DNA from: Welwitschia mirabilis
Lineage: Eukaryota > Gnetophyta > Gnetopsida > Welwitschiales
Assembly: GCA_051453625.1 (NCBI GenBank)
Contig: JBOZIK010000001.1
Coordinates: 64,066,785-64,097,349 of the forward strand
Direction: 5' to 3'
DNA: 30,565 nucleotides
Numbering within the stretch: position 1 is the first letter of the stretch; every line of letters starts with the position of its first letter. The translations under genes were made by a program, and so were the position numbers. Below, in pieces: positions 18,201-28,966 of the stretch. The notes under the pieces were generated by a model. It saw nothing but the letters and a program-made list of their open reading frames with translations, did not search any database and was not told where the DNA came from.

Positions 18201-21200
18201 ATAAGAAAAATACTAATATCAATTCATGAGAGAAACAAAAGTGCAATAAAACACTTAAGGTTATATACGCCTAATTCAAATACTCATACAGGTGGTTCAT
18301 CCATAAATTACCTATTTAAAATATAACCATGAAACATTATTTGTAATGATGAATCATTATTATGTTATTAATTATTTAATTATTAATTATGAGACATTTC
18401 ATTTAATACAAATTTTGATTTTCCCTTCTTATTCTCTATTACCATGAACTAACTAAAGCTTTAGTAATTAGGTTAAAACTACTTTTACACGAATTGGTTT
18501 TGCATAAATTTCCAACATGATTAGAGATTATTATTATTATGTTTATTTTCCTTTTGGGATCTTTATTTTTAAACATGATATTAGAATGCTTTAACATCAA
18601 ATGCTAACATGGTATTACAGTCCTTTCACCCCACTCTCTAACATTATTATCATCATTAAGTTTTTATTTCTATAAATATATTTTCTAATACATTACTTTA
18701 AGTATAAAAATTACTTAAATTTTAAGAGTGATAAGTATCCCATACTAAAGAAGTCATAAATCTTAAACTACTTTGTATTTTAGATGAGTGAAACCCTTTA
18801 AAAAGTTTATAAAATTATCTACAATAGAGATTTTGCATTTATCATGGAATATTAAGTTTTAATTCTATAAAATAAAATTAAGATCTTATTGTTTTTTATT
18901 TTTATTTTTTAAGTTTATTTATTAAAATATATTTTGAAAATTTATTAAACATTAAAAATTATTATTTTTAAATTTTTATGATCTTAACAAAATTTTATAC
19001 TTATAAAAATTATTGAATTTTATTTAATATTTAATAAATAATAACATTCTCTAGATATCTTTTTTTTTTTGAAAAATTTGAGCTATAGCTATAATATAAA
19101 CATTTATTGACTAAGTAGAAGTTCTAAGTCTTTCAAACTTTAGCTATTATATGAAAATTTATTCATTATGAGAAAGTTCTAAGTCTTTTCAGCATTTTTT
19201 GTGTGAATGACTTTAGACTTAAAATTTAGCTACATCATTTTCATTACAACTTTAGATACCTTGGCTCAATTTCTAAGTGATCTACAATAGGATTAAACTA
19301 ATACGAAACATGTCAATTTGTTTTCTACTTTAAATCTTTATATGAATTTTGGAAGATGAGATGCTTTAAGCTATTCCAAGATGCCTATGCAAAAATACAT
19401 TCAGAAGATATCATTCTAAAATCTCTATTTATGACTTGACTTTAATTGATGGCATAAAATCAAAAAATTATTCTAAAGGCTTAATATTTAAATCATTTGT
19501 GAGATGCTTGGATGGGAACTAAAAATTAGTTACTTTTGTTTTATATTATTTTTTCTTAATTATTTTCTATTTGTAGTAGGGTCAGTATTACCTCTCTTTC
19601 TTGTGTTTATTCTATGTGAATAAATCATGTTGCTAAGGTAAAGTAATCAAAGATTTATTTTCACCTCTTTCTATATCCTTTTTGTATATGCTTTTATTGC
19701 TTGAATGAAATATCTATTTTTCTCGTTATAATATAAACATTAAAAATATATCAATAACTTTATAAAAACTATAGTTGATAAAATTAATAGAAAGAATTAA
19801 TTTAAATATTATACAATATATTAAGTAAATTCGTTTTTGATGGAAAAAATATTTCATTAGCTAAAAGAGAATAGTATTAACTACATAGAAGAAGGGGGCC
19901 TATTCCATATTTCAAAGAAATGATTTATTCTTCACTTTTTAGATACATTCAAAACATATAAGGAAAAGAAATATTTTGAAAATTCATAGTTAGAAAGGAG
20001 AAAAGAGACATAAACCTAAGAGTTATAAAAATAGATTATTAATAATATTTACCAAAATATTAGTATTTCTAAGTTTCTATATTTCAAATAAAAATAAATC
20101 TCTTACATCATTTCATAAAGTTTATATTCTATTTGAAGGAGAAATCTACACTCTGAAAATTATAAAATCCTATGAAATTTGATGCTAGCCAAACCATCTT
20201 CAAAGACAATTCCAACTTAAAGCTATAACTTTACAATTCTAAAGCATACATAGGAAAGTTTTTTTAATGCTAAAATTAGGAAATTGAGGATTAGTAATAT
20301 CTAATTAATGTAGATAAAAAACCAAAAGAAGACCTTGCTAATAAAAACATCATAGAAAATAGGCAATCTTAGAGGGAACTTGTATTTTTTACATTGTTGT
20401 ATATATTTTGATAAATTTTAATTTTTAGGTAAAAAATTAATGTATTCAATCTTATAAACTAATCTTCAGATTACATCTCTCAAGATTAGCTCCAATCATA
20501 AACTACATTAGAAGGAAGAACATTCTCACAAATTGAAGATCAAAAACTAATGAGAGACTAATAACACATTTATTTTATTTTGTATGACATTTAAAGATAA
20601 TGATTGTGTTACTTCCATAAGCCACAGATCATGTAAATGCACTAATTCATTATAAATAAGAGCAAGTTCTATTCTTCACACTATTAACTATTTAGAAGAT
20701 TTAAGGTGAAATTCCATAAGTTGTGCTATCACTTATATGGTTATATTTCTTTTGAAAAAAAGGCTTCACATAGCATCAAGTACTTCAAATTACACGAAGA
20801 TATGAGGATTCTTGAAATCAAACTTGGAACTTTAATAAAATTAATTTTTAAAATTATGTACCTTTCTAATCCATTAATTTTACCATTGCAAATAGAATTA
20901 TGAATTAATAATTTTTATAATCTCATTTTTCATAACCTAAATTATTCATTAGGATTCACAAGCTCTTTCCTAATGCAATAATGAAGGAATTCCTAATCCC
21001 CCTTTAATTCTAGGTATATAACAATATGACAAGTAAGTCTCTTAGAGTCCATAGTGTTAAACATCTTAGTTGTTTATTGATAATACATCAAATACTAGCT
21101 TTTGAAGTAATGAAATGAATGTGTTTGTAGGATAATACTAGATGTCATTGGAAGCTAATCTAGGGCTTACATCAGATCATAAGTAAATCTCAAAGAAGTT

Positions 21201-21341
21201 AAATTTTAAAAATGGCATATCAAGACTTAAAGAATAATCAGAATGGTAGAATATGATAGGGATATAAACCATCATTCTCCAAGAAGTTGATTTCATGATT
21301 CTTAAAAAAATTAACTAAGATAGGAAGGGTTCAGATGCCTA
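18201..21341. other. Long AT-rich intergenic stretch
   Basis: About 3.1 kb with frequent stops. A 65-codon open frame at 20706-20903 has no recognisable motif and I treat it as chance. Apart from a short tandem duplication at 19087-19196, I see nothing to annotate. Confidence 0.5.
19087..19196 (+). repeat. 55-bp imperfect tandem duplication
   Basis: Two units begin agctat at 19087 and 19142. Both contain catttattga or atttattcat, then agaa, then gttctaagtcttt (19121 and 19176). The period is 55 bp. Confidence 0.75.
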
Positions 21342-22123
21342 TGTTAAGGAGGTGGGGTTGAATGACTACACAAGGGATTAACCATCTATGAACAAGATGA
21401 AAACATGATGAATGTAGTTAACTGGCTCTAGACATAAGGTCAACTGCCCGACCATGATAATCGCTTCAAAGGATAATGTAAGATGAGATCAATTACTAGT
21501 TCAAAGGTATTGATCATCAGGCTAATGAATAATAAAAAAATAGCTATTATTAACTATTAATAACCATTGAAACTTCATCTAGGGAAGTTAACCAATCATT
21601 CTTAATTATGCCAATAGTTATATCTTTGATATGTATGCTTCATAATATCTATAGTTGAGCTATAGTATGGATTCATAACTTTTATCACATCTACCTTGTA
21701 AAATTGTCATCATTCTTACTGGATTACACTGCTATCCTTCTCATACTTCTTATTACTTAATTATAATATTAAGCCAAGGATTTAACTTAAACTTAAGGCT
21801 AATTATTATCAAAAAATCTTGTTGTATTAGTGGAGGACAATTATAAAGTCTTATTGATGTGTAGTTAGAGGCTGCATTGGTAATAAATGAAAATAGGCTA
21901 GTTTTCTATCTTCTTGTGCCTATTGCTTTATCTATTTAAGTAGTTCAAATTTTTATGTCATTAGTCAAGTTTGTAGGTTATCTTAGCACTTGAATTGAAT
22001 GTAGAAATTGATTATTATATTAATGTCATAGATTACGCAAAACATTTGTTAAGTTATTAAATTGCAAAATGTTACCTAAGCTATTCTATTCATCCCTCCC
22101 CTCTAGGATAGAAAGTCTTAACA
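21342..22123 (+). repeat. Putative 5' LTR of the plus-strand copia element
   Basis: The right end is well supported: ...CTTAACA, a 2-base spacer AT, then the PBS, preceded by the C-rich ATTCATCCCTCCCCTCTAGG that is typical just inside the end of such copia LTRs. The left end (TGTTAAGG at 21342) is a guess based on the TGTTA word; no second LTR survives to confirm it. Confidence 0.55.
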
Positions 22124-22125
22124 AT

Positions 22126-22137
22126 TGGTATTAAAGC
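22126..22137 (+). other. Primer-binding site, initiator tRNA-Met type (decayed)
   Basis: TGGTATTAAAGC differs from the canonical TGGTATCAGAGC by one C to T and one G to A. The spacer after the LTR is 2 bases, as in the minus-strand element at 28953. Confidence 0.85.
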
Positions 22138-22188
22138 TTTGGAATAGGTATTTTTACTAGTATTTAATTGCTTAATAGATTAAACATC

Positions 22189-24060
22189 ATGGAAGATCAA
22201 CCAATCAACCATCCTCTTTACTTCACCAATGATAATTATAAATTTTGAAAGGTAAGGATGCAAGTGTTTATTGAATCTATGAGCTTTGACTATTGGACTA
22301 TCATGTAAGAAGGATTCTTCCCAACTTTAAAGCCTTAAATAAGTAATTGAATTATTACCTTTGTAATTAAACCAAGAAGCATATTGGATAATAATGAGAA
22401 AAATCAAGTCATGCCCAACAAGAAGGCCATGAATTGCTATGGTCTTAATGCAGAAGAATATAAATTTTTGTACTACTAAAGATATATGGATTTACTTGAA
22501 AATATTGTATAAATGAAAAAATTAGATTAAAAAAATCAAAAAGAAAATGTTCATAACACAATTTGACAAAAATTGAATGTAAGATAATAAAACATTTACT
22601 AAATTCAACAAAAAACTGATGGATATTGTCAATAATCTTTGTGGACTTGGAGAACCTCTCAAATATAGTAAAATTATTGAGAATATCTTGAGGTCTTCAA
22701 GACATAAATGAAATTAAAAATATAAGTCTTGAAAAATTCGTAAGTAAAATCTTGACATTTGAATTAAGGAAGTTTTAAAAAGGTATAAAGGATAAAGGTA
22801 TGGCTCTTAATGCTAAACAAGTTTATTATTACAAATATGCTAATAAAGATGATGTTCCTAAATCTAGTTTCTTTCATTTTCATTTTTATGTATATGAGGA
22901 ATTAGCATTTTTTACTTGAAAATTCAAGAATATATTAATAGGTAGGAAATGAAGAAATAGAAGGGAACATGGCACATCTTTCTCAATACTCAAGGGCAAC
23001 TCTAGAGAGAAAGGAATTTAATGTTATATGTTCAAAGGATTTGGACACATGACTACTGAGTGTCCAAATAACAAGAAGAATAAGACATCAAATAACCCTA
23101 CAAAAATATAATATGGCTACTTGAAATAGTGATTAATCTAAAAAAGAAGACTTACATTATAATAAGAGGCTATCTATTATGGATTTTACTGATCCTAACA
23201 TGGTCCTCATTACACAACCAAGCGATGGTTTTAAATTATATTTATCTAACCCTTATAAGTTAGATTTGGGAAATGTTTCAGTAATTAGAGATAAAGAATA
23301 TAGTAATGAAGAAGAGGACTGATTATTTAATTTTAAAAAGGACAAACCAACATCTATAAAATAAAGTGTGGAAGATTAGAAGAAATAAGATGAAATTCTA
23401 ATTGAAGCATACTAATTACTATTTGTAGAAATAAAAAGAATCATTGAATAAAACCTAGCCTTGAAGAAATACAGAATTGAATATGAATAAGAAAAGAGGC
23501 AATTGACATCTAATTTTAAGATTGTAAAGCATACCTTAGGACATCAAAGATACATTTTGAGAAATAAATTCAATATCATTAAGATCTTGTAAAAGTAAGG
23601 AAAAAGGAATGTAATTGTTTACTTTAAAAAATTAATCAATTAAATAAGATTATCTTGAAGCTTTCCATAGGAAATAGGATATTGAAGATAATGTTTTTCA
23701 AATAAAGAGTACCAAGTAAGAAAAGTGGATTAGGATATGTTTCACCTCTATCTTCTACCTTTGTTCATACCTTATCAAGTAAAACTTCATATGTATTTAA
23801 GGGTAAAGGTTTAATGTATATAAATTCAAATTAAGTAATGCTTAACATTATTCTTAAAATAATAATTTTAGTAAGAAGAGTGAGAAATCTCTTATTTATT
23901 ATTTTTATAATAGGTTTGGTCATACCAAATTAAATTATTAATTTAGTAATGTATTTTCTCAATTTAGAACTTTGCCTAAATATTAATTTATTAATAAAAA
24001 ATATAGCTTTGGTATTATATGGAGTAATGGAAAAGAAAATAAAATCCTTGTGACTCATAC
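22189..24060 (+). pseudogene. Copia gag, broken by many stops
   Basis: The ATG at 22189 lies 51 bases after the PBS. It opens a Gag N-terminus whose PLYFTNDNYKF-stop-KVRMQVFI matches the usual PPxFxGxNYxxWKxRMxxFI; the Trp codon is TGA. Later parts include EKNQVMPNKKAMNCYG (near 22400), a CCHC zinc knuckle at 23022-23063 in which the second Cys is Phe (C-x2-F-x4-H-x4-C), a long Lys/Glu-rich region with a SGLGYVSP word near 23730, and a second knuckle-like word FGHTKLN near 23915. A long gag with this layout is known from SIRE-type elements. Numerous stops and frame changes make it non-functional. Confidence 0.75.
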
Positions 24061-24061
24061 A

Positions 24062-24530
24062 ACATAAATAGTTACAAATGATGTACATTGGTGTCTTGAC
24101 AGTGATTGTTTAATGTGCATGACAAGAGATACAAGTAGATTTACAAAAATGAAAAAAAAGTGATGAAGTGGCTATAATTTTTGAAGATAATGGAAAGCTA
24201 TGTTGGAAGGTATTGGCATTATAGGTGGTAAATACTTTTCAAGTATTTACAATATTCTCTATATCAACAGTCTAAAGCATAACCTTCTTAGCATCAGCAA
24301 AATGTGTGATAAATGTATGTATTTTCCATTTAGTTTTTATAATTACTATGTTTTAGATATATATAGAAAGATTTATTGTCTAGTAATAAGGATGAAAATG
24401 TTTTTTTATCAGGTAATTGATGAGTAGTAAGTTCTTATCTTCTTGTACTTTTAAAGAAAGTAGGCTATGGCATAAACATCTAGAACATGTTAATTATAAG
24501 AATATTTATAACATTTTCAAGTATAATATT
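24062..24530 (+). pseudogene. Copia protease word and GAG-pre-integrase domain
   Basis: At 24089 the frame reads WCLDSDCLMCMTRDTSRFTK, the counterpart of WYLDSGCSRHMTGDKSKF. The catalytic Asp remains (24098-24100), but the Gly of DSG is Asp (24104-24106). The open frame 24200-24427 holds the GAG-pre-integrase domain with the signature NSLKHNLLSISKMCDK, and after a stop the LWHKHLEHVNYKNI word at about 24472 completes it. This segment links protease to integrase in the copia polyprotein. It is not functional. Confidence 0.82.
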
Positions 24531-25340
24531 GTCAAGGGCATTCTTATTCTGAGTAAACTATAAGGAGATCTTTATAAATATTATCAATTAGGGAAAAAAT
24601 TAAAATTAGTTTTACTAAAAGTGATCATGCTTTTTTTTCTCAATGCTTTCTAAATTTACTTCATCTTAATATTATAGGTCTTAATCTAATAGAAAGTTTT
24701 TAAGGGAAGAAATATGCATGAGTTATAGTAAATGACTTTACTAGATTTCTTTTTGGCTCTATTTCTAAGATACAAAGATGAATCTTTTGAAAAATTTTAA
24801 ATATTCTATAAGATACTAGAAAATAAAACTAGCCATAATATTAAAAATATTAAAACTAATAATGAAGGAGAATATAAAAATGAACCATTTGATGAATGGT
24901 ATGAAAAGAAAGATATATTTCATGAATTATTTACACTACAAATTCCATAACAAAATGGTATTATTAAAAGAAAAAAAATTTTGCTTTAGGAGATAACTAG
25001 AATAATGCTTCAAGAAAAGGGCATAGCTAAGAAATATTGGAATAAAGCTCTCAATAGTACATAGTACACATCTAATTAGGACTTTCCTAGACCTAGTACA
25101 ACTAAACCCCTATGAGATGTGAAAGGTAATAGGTCTAAAGTATCATATTTTAAAATATTTATTGGTAAATGCTATATCTTGAAGAATGATAATATGATAA
25201 AGAAGTTTGATTTAGAATATGTAAAAGGAATTTGTCTTGGCTATTCAAAAATAGGTAAATCCTATTGAGTATTCAACCAAAACTCAAGCAGAGTTGAGGA
25301 ATGTGTGCATGTTAGAATTAATGAAAGTGATCATAAGGGT
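24531..25340 (+). pseudogene. Copia integrase with all three catalytic acids lost
   Basis: Would insert the cDNA into the host genome. The core is readable: HLNIIGLN (24662-24685; the D of the usual DLFGP is N at 24668-24670), VIVNDFTRF, IKTNNEGEYK (24849 on; the second catalytic D is N at 24858-24860), and P-stop-QNGIIKRKK (the catalytic E is K at 24966-24968, and the first Q of PQQNG is TAA). After that come ITRIMLQEKGIAKKYW and the downstream words GNRSKVSYFKIF, KFDLEYVKGICLGYS and VFNQNS. The order and spacing fit rve-type copia integrases. Several stops are present. Confidence 0.85.
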
Positions 25341-26590
25341 AAAATTGAAGATGATGAAGTAGAGTTAATTTCTAAAATAATTAAATTAAATGATAAAAAC
25401 TTTACTTCTTACCTTTATCATCTCAAAAAGAAACCTCAACCTCTAGAGAAATAATTATGCCAAAACATATTTCTATTGAATTTGTAATTGAGAATGTATC
25501 TAATAAGGTAAAGACATTAAGTTTAATTTGTGCAAATGCTTTTTTGTTTCTACCTTGGAATCTATGTCTTTTTAATAGGATAAATAAGTTTAATGTTGGA
25601 TTAATGCCATGTAAGAAGAAGTTGATCAATTCAAAAAGAGTAAATTTTAAGAGCTTGTTCCTATTTTTCATTGGTACTAAATGGATCTTTAAATATAAAT
25701 TGAACAAAAACTCTTAAGTAGTAAGAAATTGAGTAAGGTTAGTAACAGAATGTTACACTAAAATGAAAGGTATTAATTTTGATGAAACCTTTGCACTAGT
25801 TACTAGATTATAATTAATTCATATTTTTCTTTCCTTATCTTGTTTCTATAATTTCAAGATTTATCAAATGGATGTAAATAAATGCCTTCTTAAATGGTAC
25901 TTTAAATGAACTAATCTATGTAGAATAACCCCCTTATTTTAAAGAATTGGAGCATTCTTATCATGTTTACAATTTGAAAAAGGCACTTTATGAACTTAAA
26001 TGAGCATCAAAAGTATGGAATGAAAAACTTAGTTCTTTTCTATTAAATCATGATTTCATTAGAGGTGAGATAGATAAAACTTTGTTTATTGAAAGGGTTA
26101 ATTTAGATTTTTACTTTTGCAAACTTATGTTGATGATATTATTTTTAGAGAAATAATGGATACAATATCTCATGAGTTTACTAATTTTATGATAATTATT
26201 TTAAAATGAGCCATCTAAATGAGCTACAAATGTTTTTTGGATTTCATATGAGACACAAAAAATATGCTACATAATTACCATAACAAAATTTATAAGTGAG
26301 TTTGTAAAGAAGTTTTGTCTAAAGAACTATAAATAGCATTAACTTATATGCAAATGAATGACAAATTTGATATAGATAAAAGTAGAAAAGATATTGACAT
26401 TAAATTATACAAGAGCATAATTGGAAGACTTCTCTACTTAATCGCAAGTAAGATAAATAGTACATTTTCAGTAGGACTATGTGTCAGGTACCAATCCAAA
26501 CCCAAAGAATCTTAAGATAGTTAAACAAAGTCTTATGTATGTAAAAGGAACCTTAAACTAGGGCATTTAATTTACTAGAGATACTACATT
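25341..26590 (+). pseudogene. Copia reverse transcriptase, interrupted, no RNase H
   Basis: Copies element RNA into DNA in the particle. IGTKWIFKYKLNKNS (25672-25716) is the conserved start. Next come KGINFDETFALVTRL, YQMDV (catalytic Asp), and after a one-base frame change FLNGTLNELIYVE-stop-PPYF, HVYNLKKALYELK, KTLFIE and YVDDIIF, with the catalytic YVDD at 26126-26137 intact. Beyond it, KLYKSIIGRLLYLIAS, YQSNPKNLKIVKQSL and YVKGTLN match the end of the RVT_2 region. The following RNase H domain is replaced at 26591 by the TGTAACACCC repeat. There are several stops and frameshifts. Confidence 0.87.
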
Positions 26591-27499
26591 TGTAACACCC
26601 TATCTTTAATTACCTAGTTAAGAATAATTTTTTTAAATTATTACCTAACATGCACAATGAAACCTAGGATCAATGTCTATTTAAATCCTATTAAATATTA
26701 TAAGATTTTAAATAATTAAATAACATAATTACTACTTAAATATAGACCCTTTTGGTTTGCATACTCTAACAATGTCAAAATTGCGTCCTATATTTATTCC
26801 TAAATTTTGTTTTTGCCACATAAAGATATCTTATATAAAGTTTATGGGATGATAACTTGTTTTATCACATATAATGGATAGGTTTTAGAATAGTGCCTAG
26901 ATAATATAATAAAAGGCTGCACCTCCCATTAATGGTATTTCAACTCAATGGCTAAACACCTTCTAGATATGAGTTGATTCCACTTCAGGTTCTAAACTAT
27001 ACAAGCATGATTGGCTAAACTCCATAGGCTTAGACTTCACCTTGGTATATTCCTAATATAGGTAACATGTGGTATGTAATGTGGATGCATAATTATAGAT
27101 AACCCTCACTTCCTTATAACATCTTAGAATGGTGTAATATGATACTTTAATACCAAGATCTTGAGATATTAAGTTAGAGTAAGTTCGTGCATGGGTAGGA
27201 TAGGAGAGTAATGATCAAATCTTCTTCCAAAAGGGTTTATAAATAAAAGTATAATGAAAACACCCTTGATGACAAAATCCAAGTATGAAGATGAATAATT
27301 ATTAAGATTATCTTGATTTAGTTGAATGAATAGACCATACAAATACAAACATACACTGATGTGGATATTTAGTGGATTGTTTACCTAGTAAAAAGAATTC
27401 TAATGATCATTGGGTTTATTTTATGAAAACAATCATATAAAAGAAAAAATAGAGTATATAAGCATCATTGTTATTTTACATAAAAGGAAAATCACATAA
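26591..27499 (+). repeat. Dispersed repeat copy R, probable LTR beginning TGTAACACCC
   Basis: Begins right after the truncated copia reverse transcriptase and is collinear with the minus strand of 1065-1985. TG at the start, a TATATAAAG word near 26832 and the absence of coding sequence fit an LTR. It runs into a 100-N gap, so its end, any internal domain and its target-site duplication (acatt precedes it) cannot be checked. Confidence 0.78.
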
Positions 27500-27599
27500 N
27501 NNNNNNNNNNNNNNNNNNNNNNNNNNNNNNNNNNNNNNNNNNNNNNNNNNNNNNNNNNNNNNNNNNNNNNNNNNNNNNNNNNNNNNNNNNNNNNNNNNN
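27500..27599. other. Assembly gap (100 N)
   Basis: Exactly 100 N. It hides the junction between repeat copy R and the minus-strand copia element. Confidence 0.99.
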
Positions 27600-27954
27600 G
27601 AAATGCATCACATAAATCTTATTTTTCTACATTTATCTTAGGAATACGTTTTATAATGTTTTTATGAATAATCATTTTTAATTAATCATAATTAACATGA
27701 CTTAAACGTTTATGCCAAAACTCTTCTTGAGGAACATTAGAAAAGTAACATGAGGAAAACGGTTGATCTATGCTATAAATGTTGTCTATTTTATTTTCTC
27801 TAACGATAATATTATTTGATTTTCCATGAAAAATTTTACATTTTAACTTATCAAAAACTCCCTTATAACCTTTGTCACAAATTTGGATAGTACTTAATAA
27901 GTTATGCTTTAAACTATTCATATATGAAACTTCATTAATTCTAGGAAGGTTACC
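27600..27954 (-). pseudogene. Copia GAG-pre-integrase domain and start of integrase
   Basis: The open minus-strand frame 27921-27682 encodes MNSLKHNLLSTIQICDKGYK, then a KCKIFHGKSNN word, IDNIYSID and EFWHKRLSHVNYD, the full signature of the GAG-pre-integrase domain. After a stop, the sequence down to 27600 reads RIPKINVEK-stop-DLCDAF, the counterpart of GLPKI.FEKD..CDACQ, the zinc-binding start of integrase. It then enters the gap. It is a better match to the family than the plus-strand copy. Confidence 0.87.
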
Positions 27955-28019
27955 NNNNNNNNNNNNNNNNNNNNNNNNNNNNNNNNNNNNNNNNNNNNNN
28001 NNNNNNNNNNNNNNNNNNN
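27955..28019. other. Assembly gap (65 N)
   Basis: 65 undetermined bases between the protease word and the pre-integrase domain of the minus-strand copia element. The missing stretch fits the expected spacing, so this gap size is probably realistic. Confidence 0.99.
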
Positions 28020-28110
28020 AAAGTTACTTAATTACTTAAATTGAATTTGTCTCTCATCATATGTCTTGAACACCCATTGTCCAGATACCATCTATTGCTA
28101 TTTAAGACCT
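28020..28110 (-). pseudogene. Copia protease active-site segment with DNG
   Basis: The minus strand encodes RWYLDNGCSRHMMRDKFN at about 28093-28040, matching WYLDSGCSRHMTGDKSKF. The catalytic Asp is present (28081-28079), but the Ser of DSG is Asn (AAT at 28078-28076), a single G to A change. The upstream frame is broken. Confidence 0.82.
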
Positions 28111-28950
28111 TGAAAGCTGTCTAGATTAAGAGTTCTTAAGATCATTAGCTTTTACCTGCTTAGTCTTTTTAGACTTATGTGGTATACCTCGTTTTGGAAT
28201 GAATTTAAAATGAAAAGTACTAAGTAAGTTTGAGAACAATATTAAATTTTTAGCATTGTAAAAAAGTTTGAATGTCTTACCTTTCCACAAAAATGACAAG
28301 TAACTTTTGAGATGAACTTACTTTACCATGTTGCCTAATTTTGCTACCTTTGAAGTTTTTGAGAGATGAACCCAATACCTGACTTATCACCAGTAGGTTT
28401 TTAAACTCCAAGAATCTATTTTAATTTTGGAAGAATTACCAAAAAATTTATTAACAAAGTGAGATAAATCTTTTACCTATAAGATGAGAGTAGAGTTTTC
28501 AGATTTGATCTTCTTGTACCTTGATTCCATTTCCTCCTTTTCTTTGGTAAGAGACTTTAGAATCTTGTTTAGATCATTTATTATTTTAGTCAACTTTTCA
28601 CATTTCAAGTATAGTTCTTAATAAGTACCTTTTATTTCATCGTGTTCTTTATTAATCACATTTAGATCATCATGCTCTGATATGTGAGGCAAGTTCTAGG
28701 GGTACAATTACTATGAAGGAAAGTCTTCTATTTTCATCAAATTATTCAACTAATCTATTGTCACTTTTCCATGACTCCTTTGAATATCCACTATTTGCAA
28801 TCTACTTGAAAATATATCCACACACTATCCAAAATATACCAATAAGAGTACAGGTGTTTAAGAAGGACATATTTGAAAAATCAACAGAGGGATTACTCAT
28901 TTTTGAGTTCTAGAATCTAGGTTGGTTAAAACCTAAGAATGGACTCAACT
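28111..28950 (-). pseudogene. Copia gag C-terminal region, broken
   Basis: The minus strand encodes a Lys/Glu-rich coiled-coil-like stretch (CEKLTKIINDLNKILKSL, then EEMESRYKKIK, around 28610-28480). Next are KDLSHFVNKFFG and a zinc-knuckle-like CHFCGKVRHSNFF near 28310-28260 (C-x2-C-x4-H-x4 with Phe in place of the last Cys), and then GIPHKSKKTKQVKAN near 28190-28140. Stops and frame changes are frequent. The part closest to the PBS (28650-28950) is too decayed to assign. The layout resembles the long gag of SIRE-type elements. Confidence 0.65.
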
Positions 28951-28952
28951 TA

Positions 28953-28964
28953 GCTCTGATACCA
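28953..28964 (-). other. Primer-binding site, initiator tRNA-Met, perfect
   Basis: On the minus strand it reads TGGTATCAGAGC, identical to the canonical copia site complementary to the 3' end of initiator tRNA-Met. A 2-base spacer separates it from the LTR end at 28967. Confidence 0.92.
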
Positions 28965-28966
28965 AT

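Larger units (their letters stand above)
21342..26590 (+). mobile_element. Plus-strand Ty1/copia retrotransposon, truncated before RNase H
   Basis: Putative LTR, tRNA-Met PBS, then gag, protease, integrase and reverse transcriptase in that order, which is the copia order (integrase before reverse transcriptase). The protein words resemble SIRE-type elements, including a long gag with a GLGY word, but I cannot fix the lineage. Reverse transcriptase is followed at 26591 by an unrelated repeat, so RNase H and the 3' LTR are absent. All frames carry multiple stops. Confidence 0.85.

Noticed and set aside
20706-20903. 65-codon plus-strand open frame in the intergenic stretch
   Set aside because: No known motif, no supporting promoter or homologue, and a length expected by chance.
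25423-25707. 94-codon minus-strand open frame
   Set aside because: Opposite the start of copia reverse transcriptase; the plus-strand frame carries the recognisable IGTKWIFKYKL word.
28713-28913. 66-codon plus-strand open frame
   Set aside because: Runs antisense to the gag region of the minus-strand copia element and has no recognisable motif.
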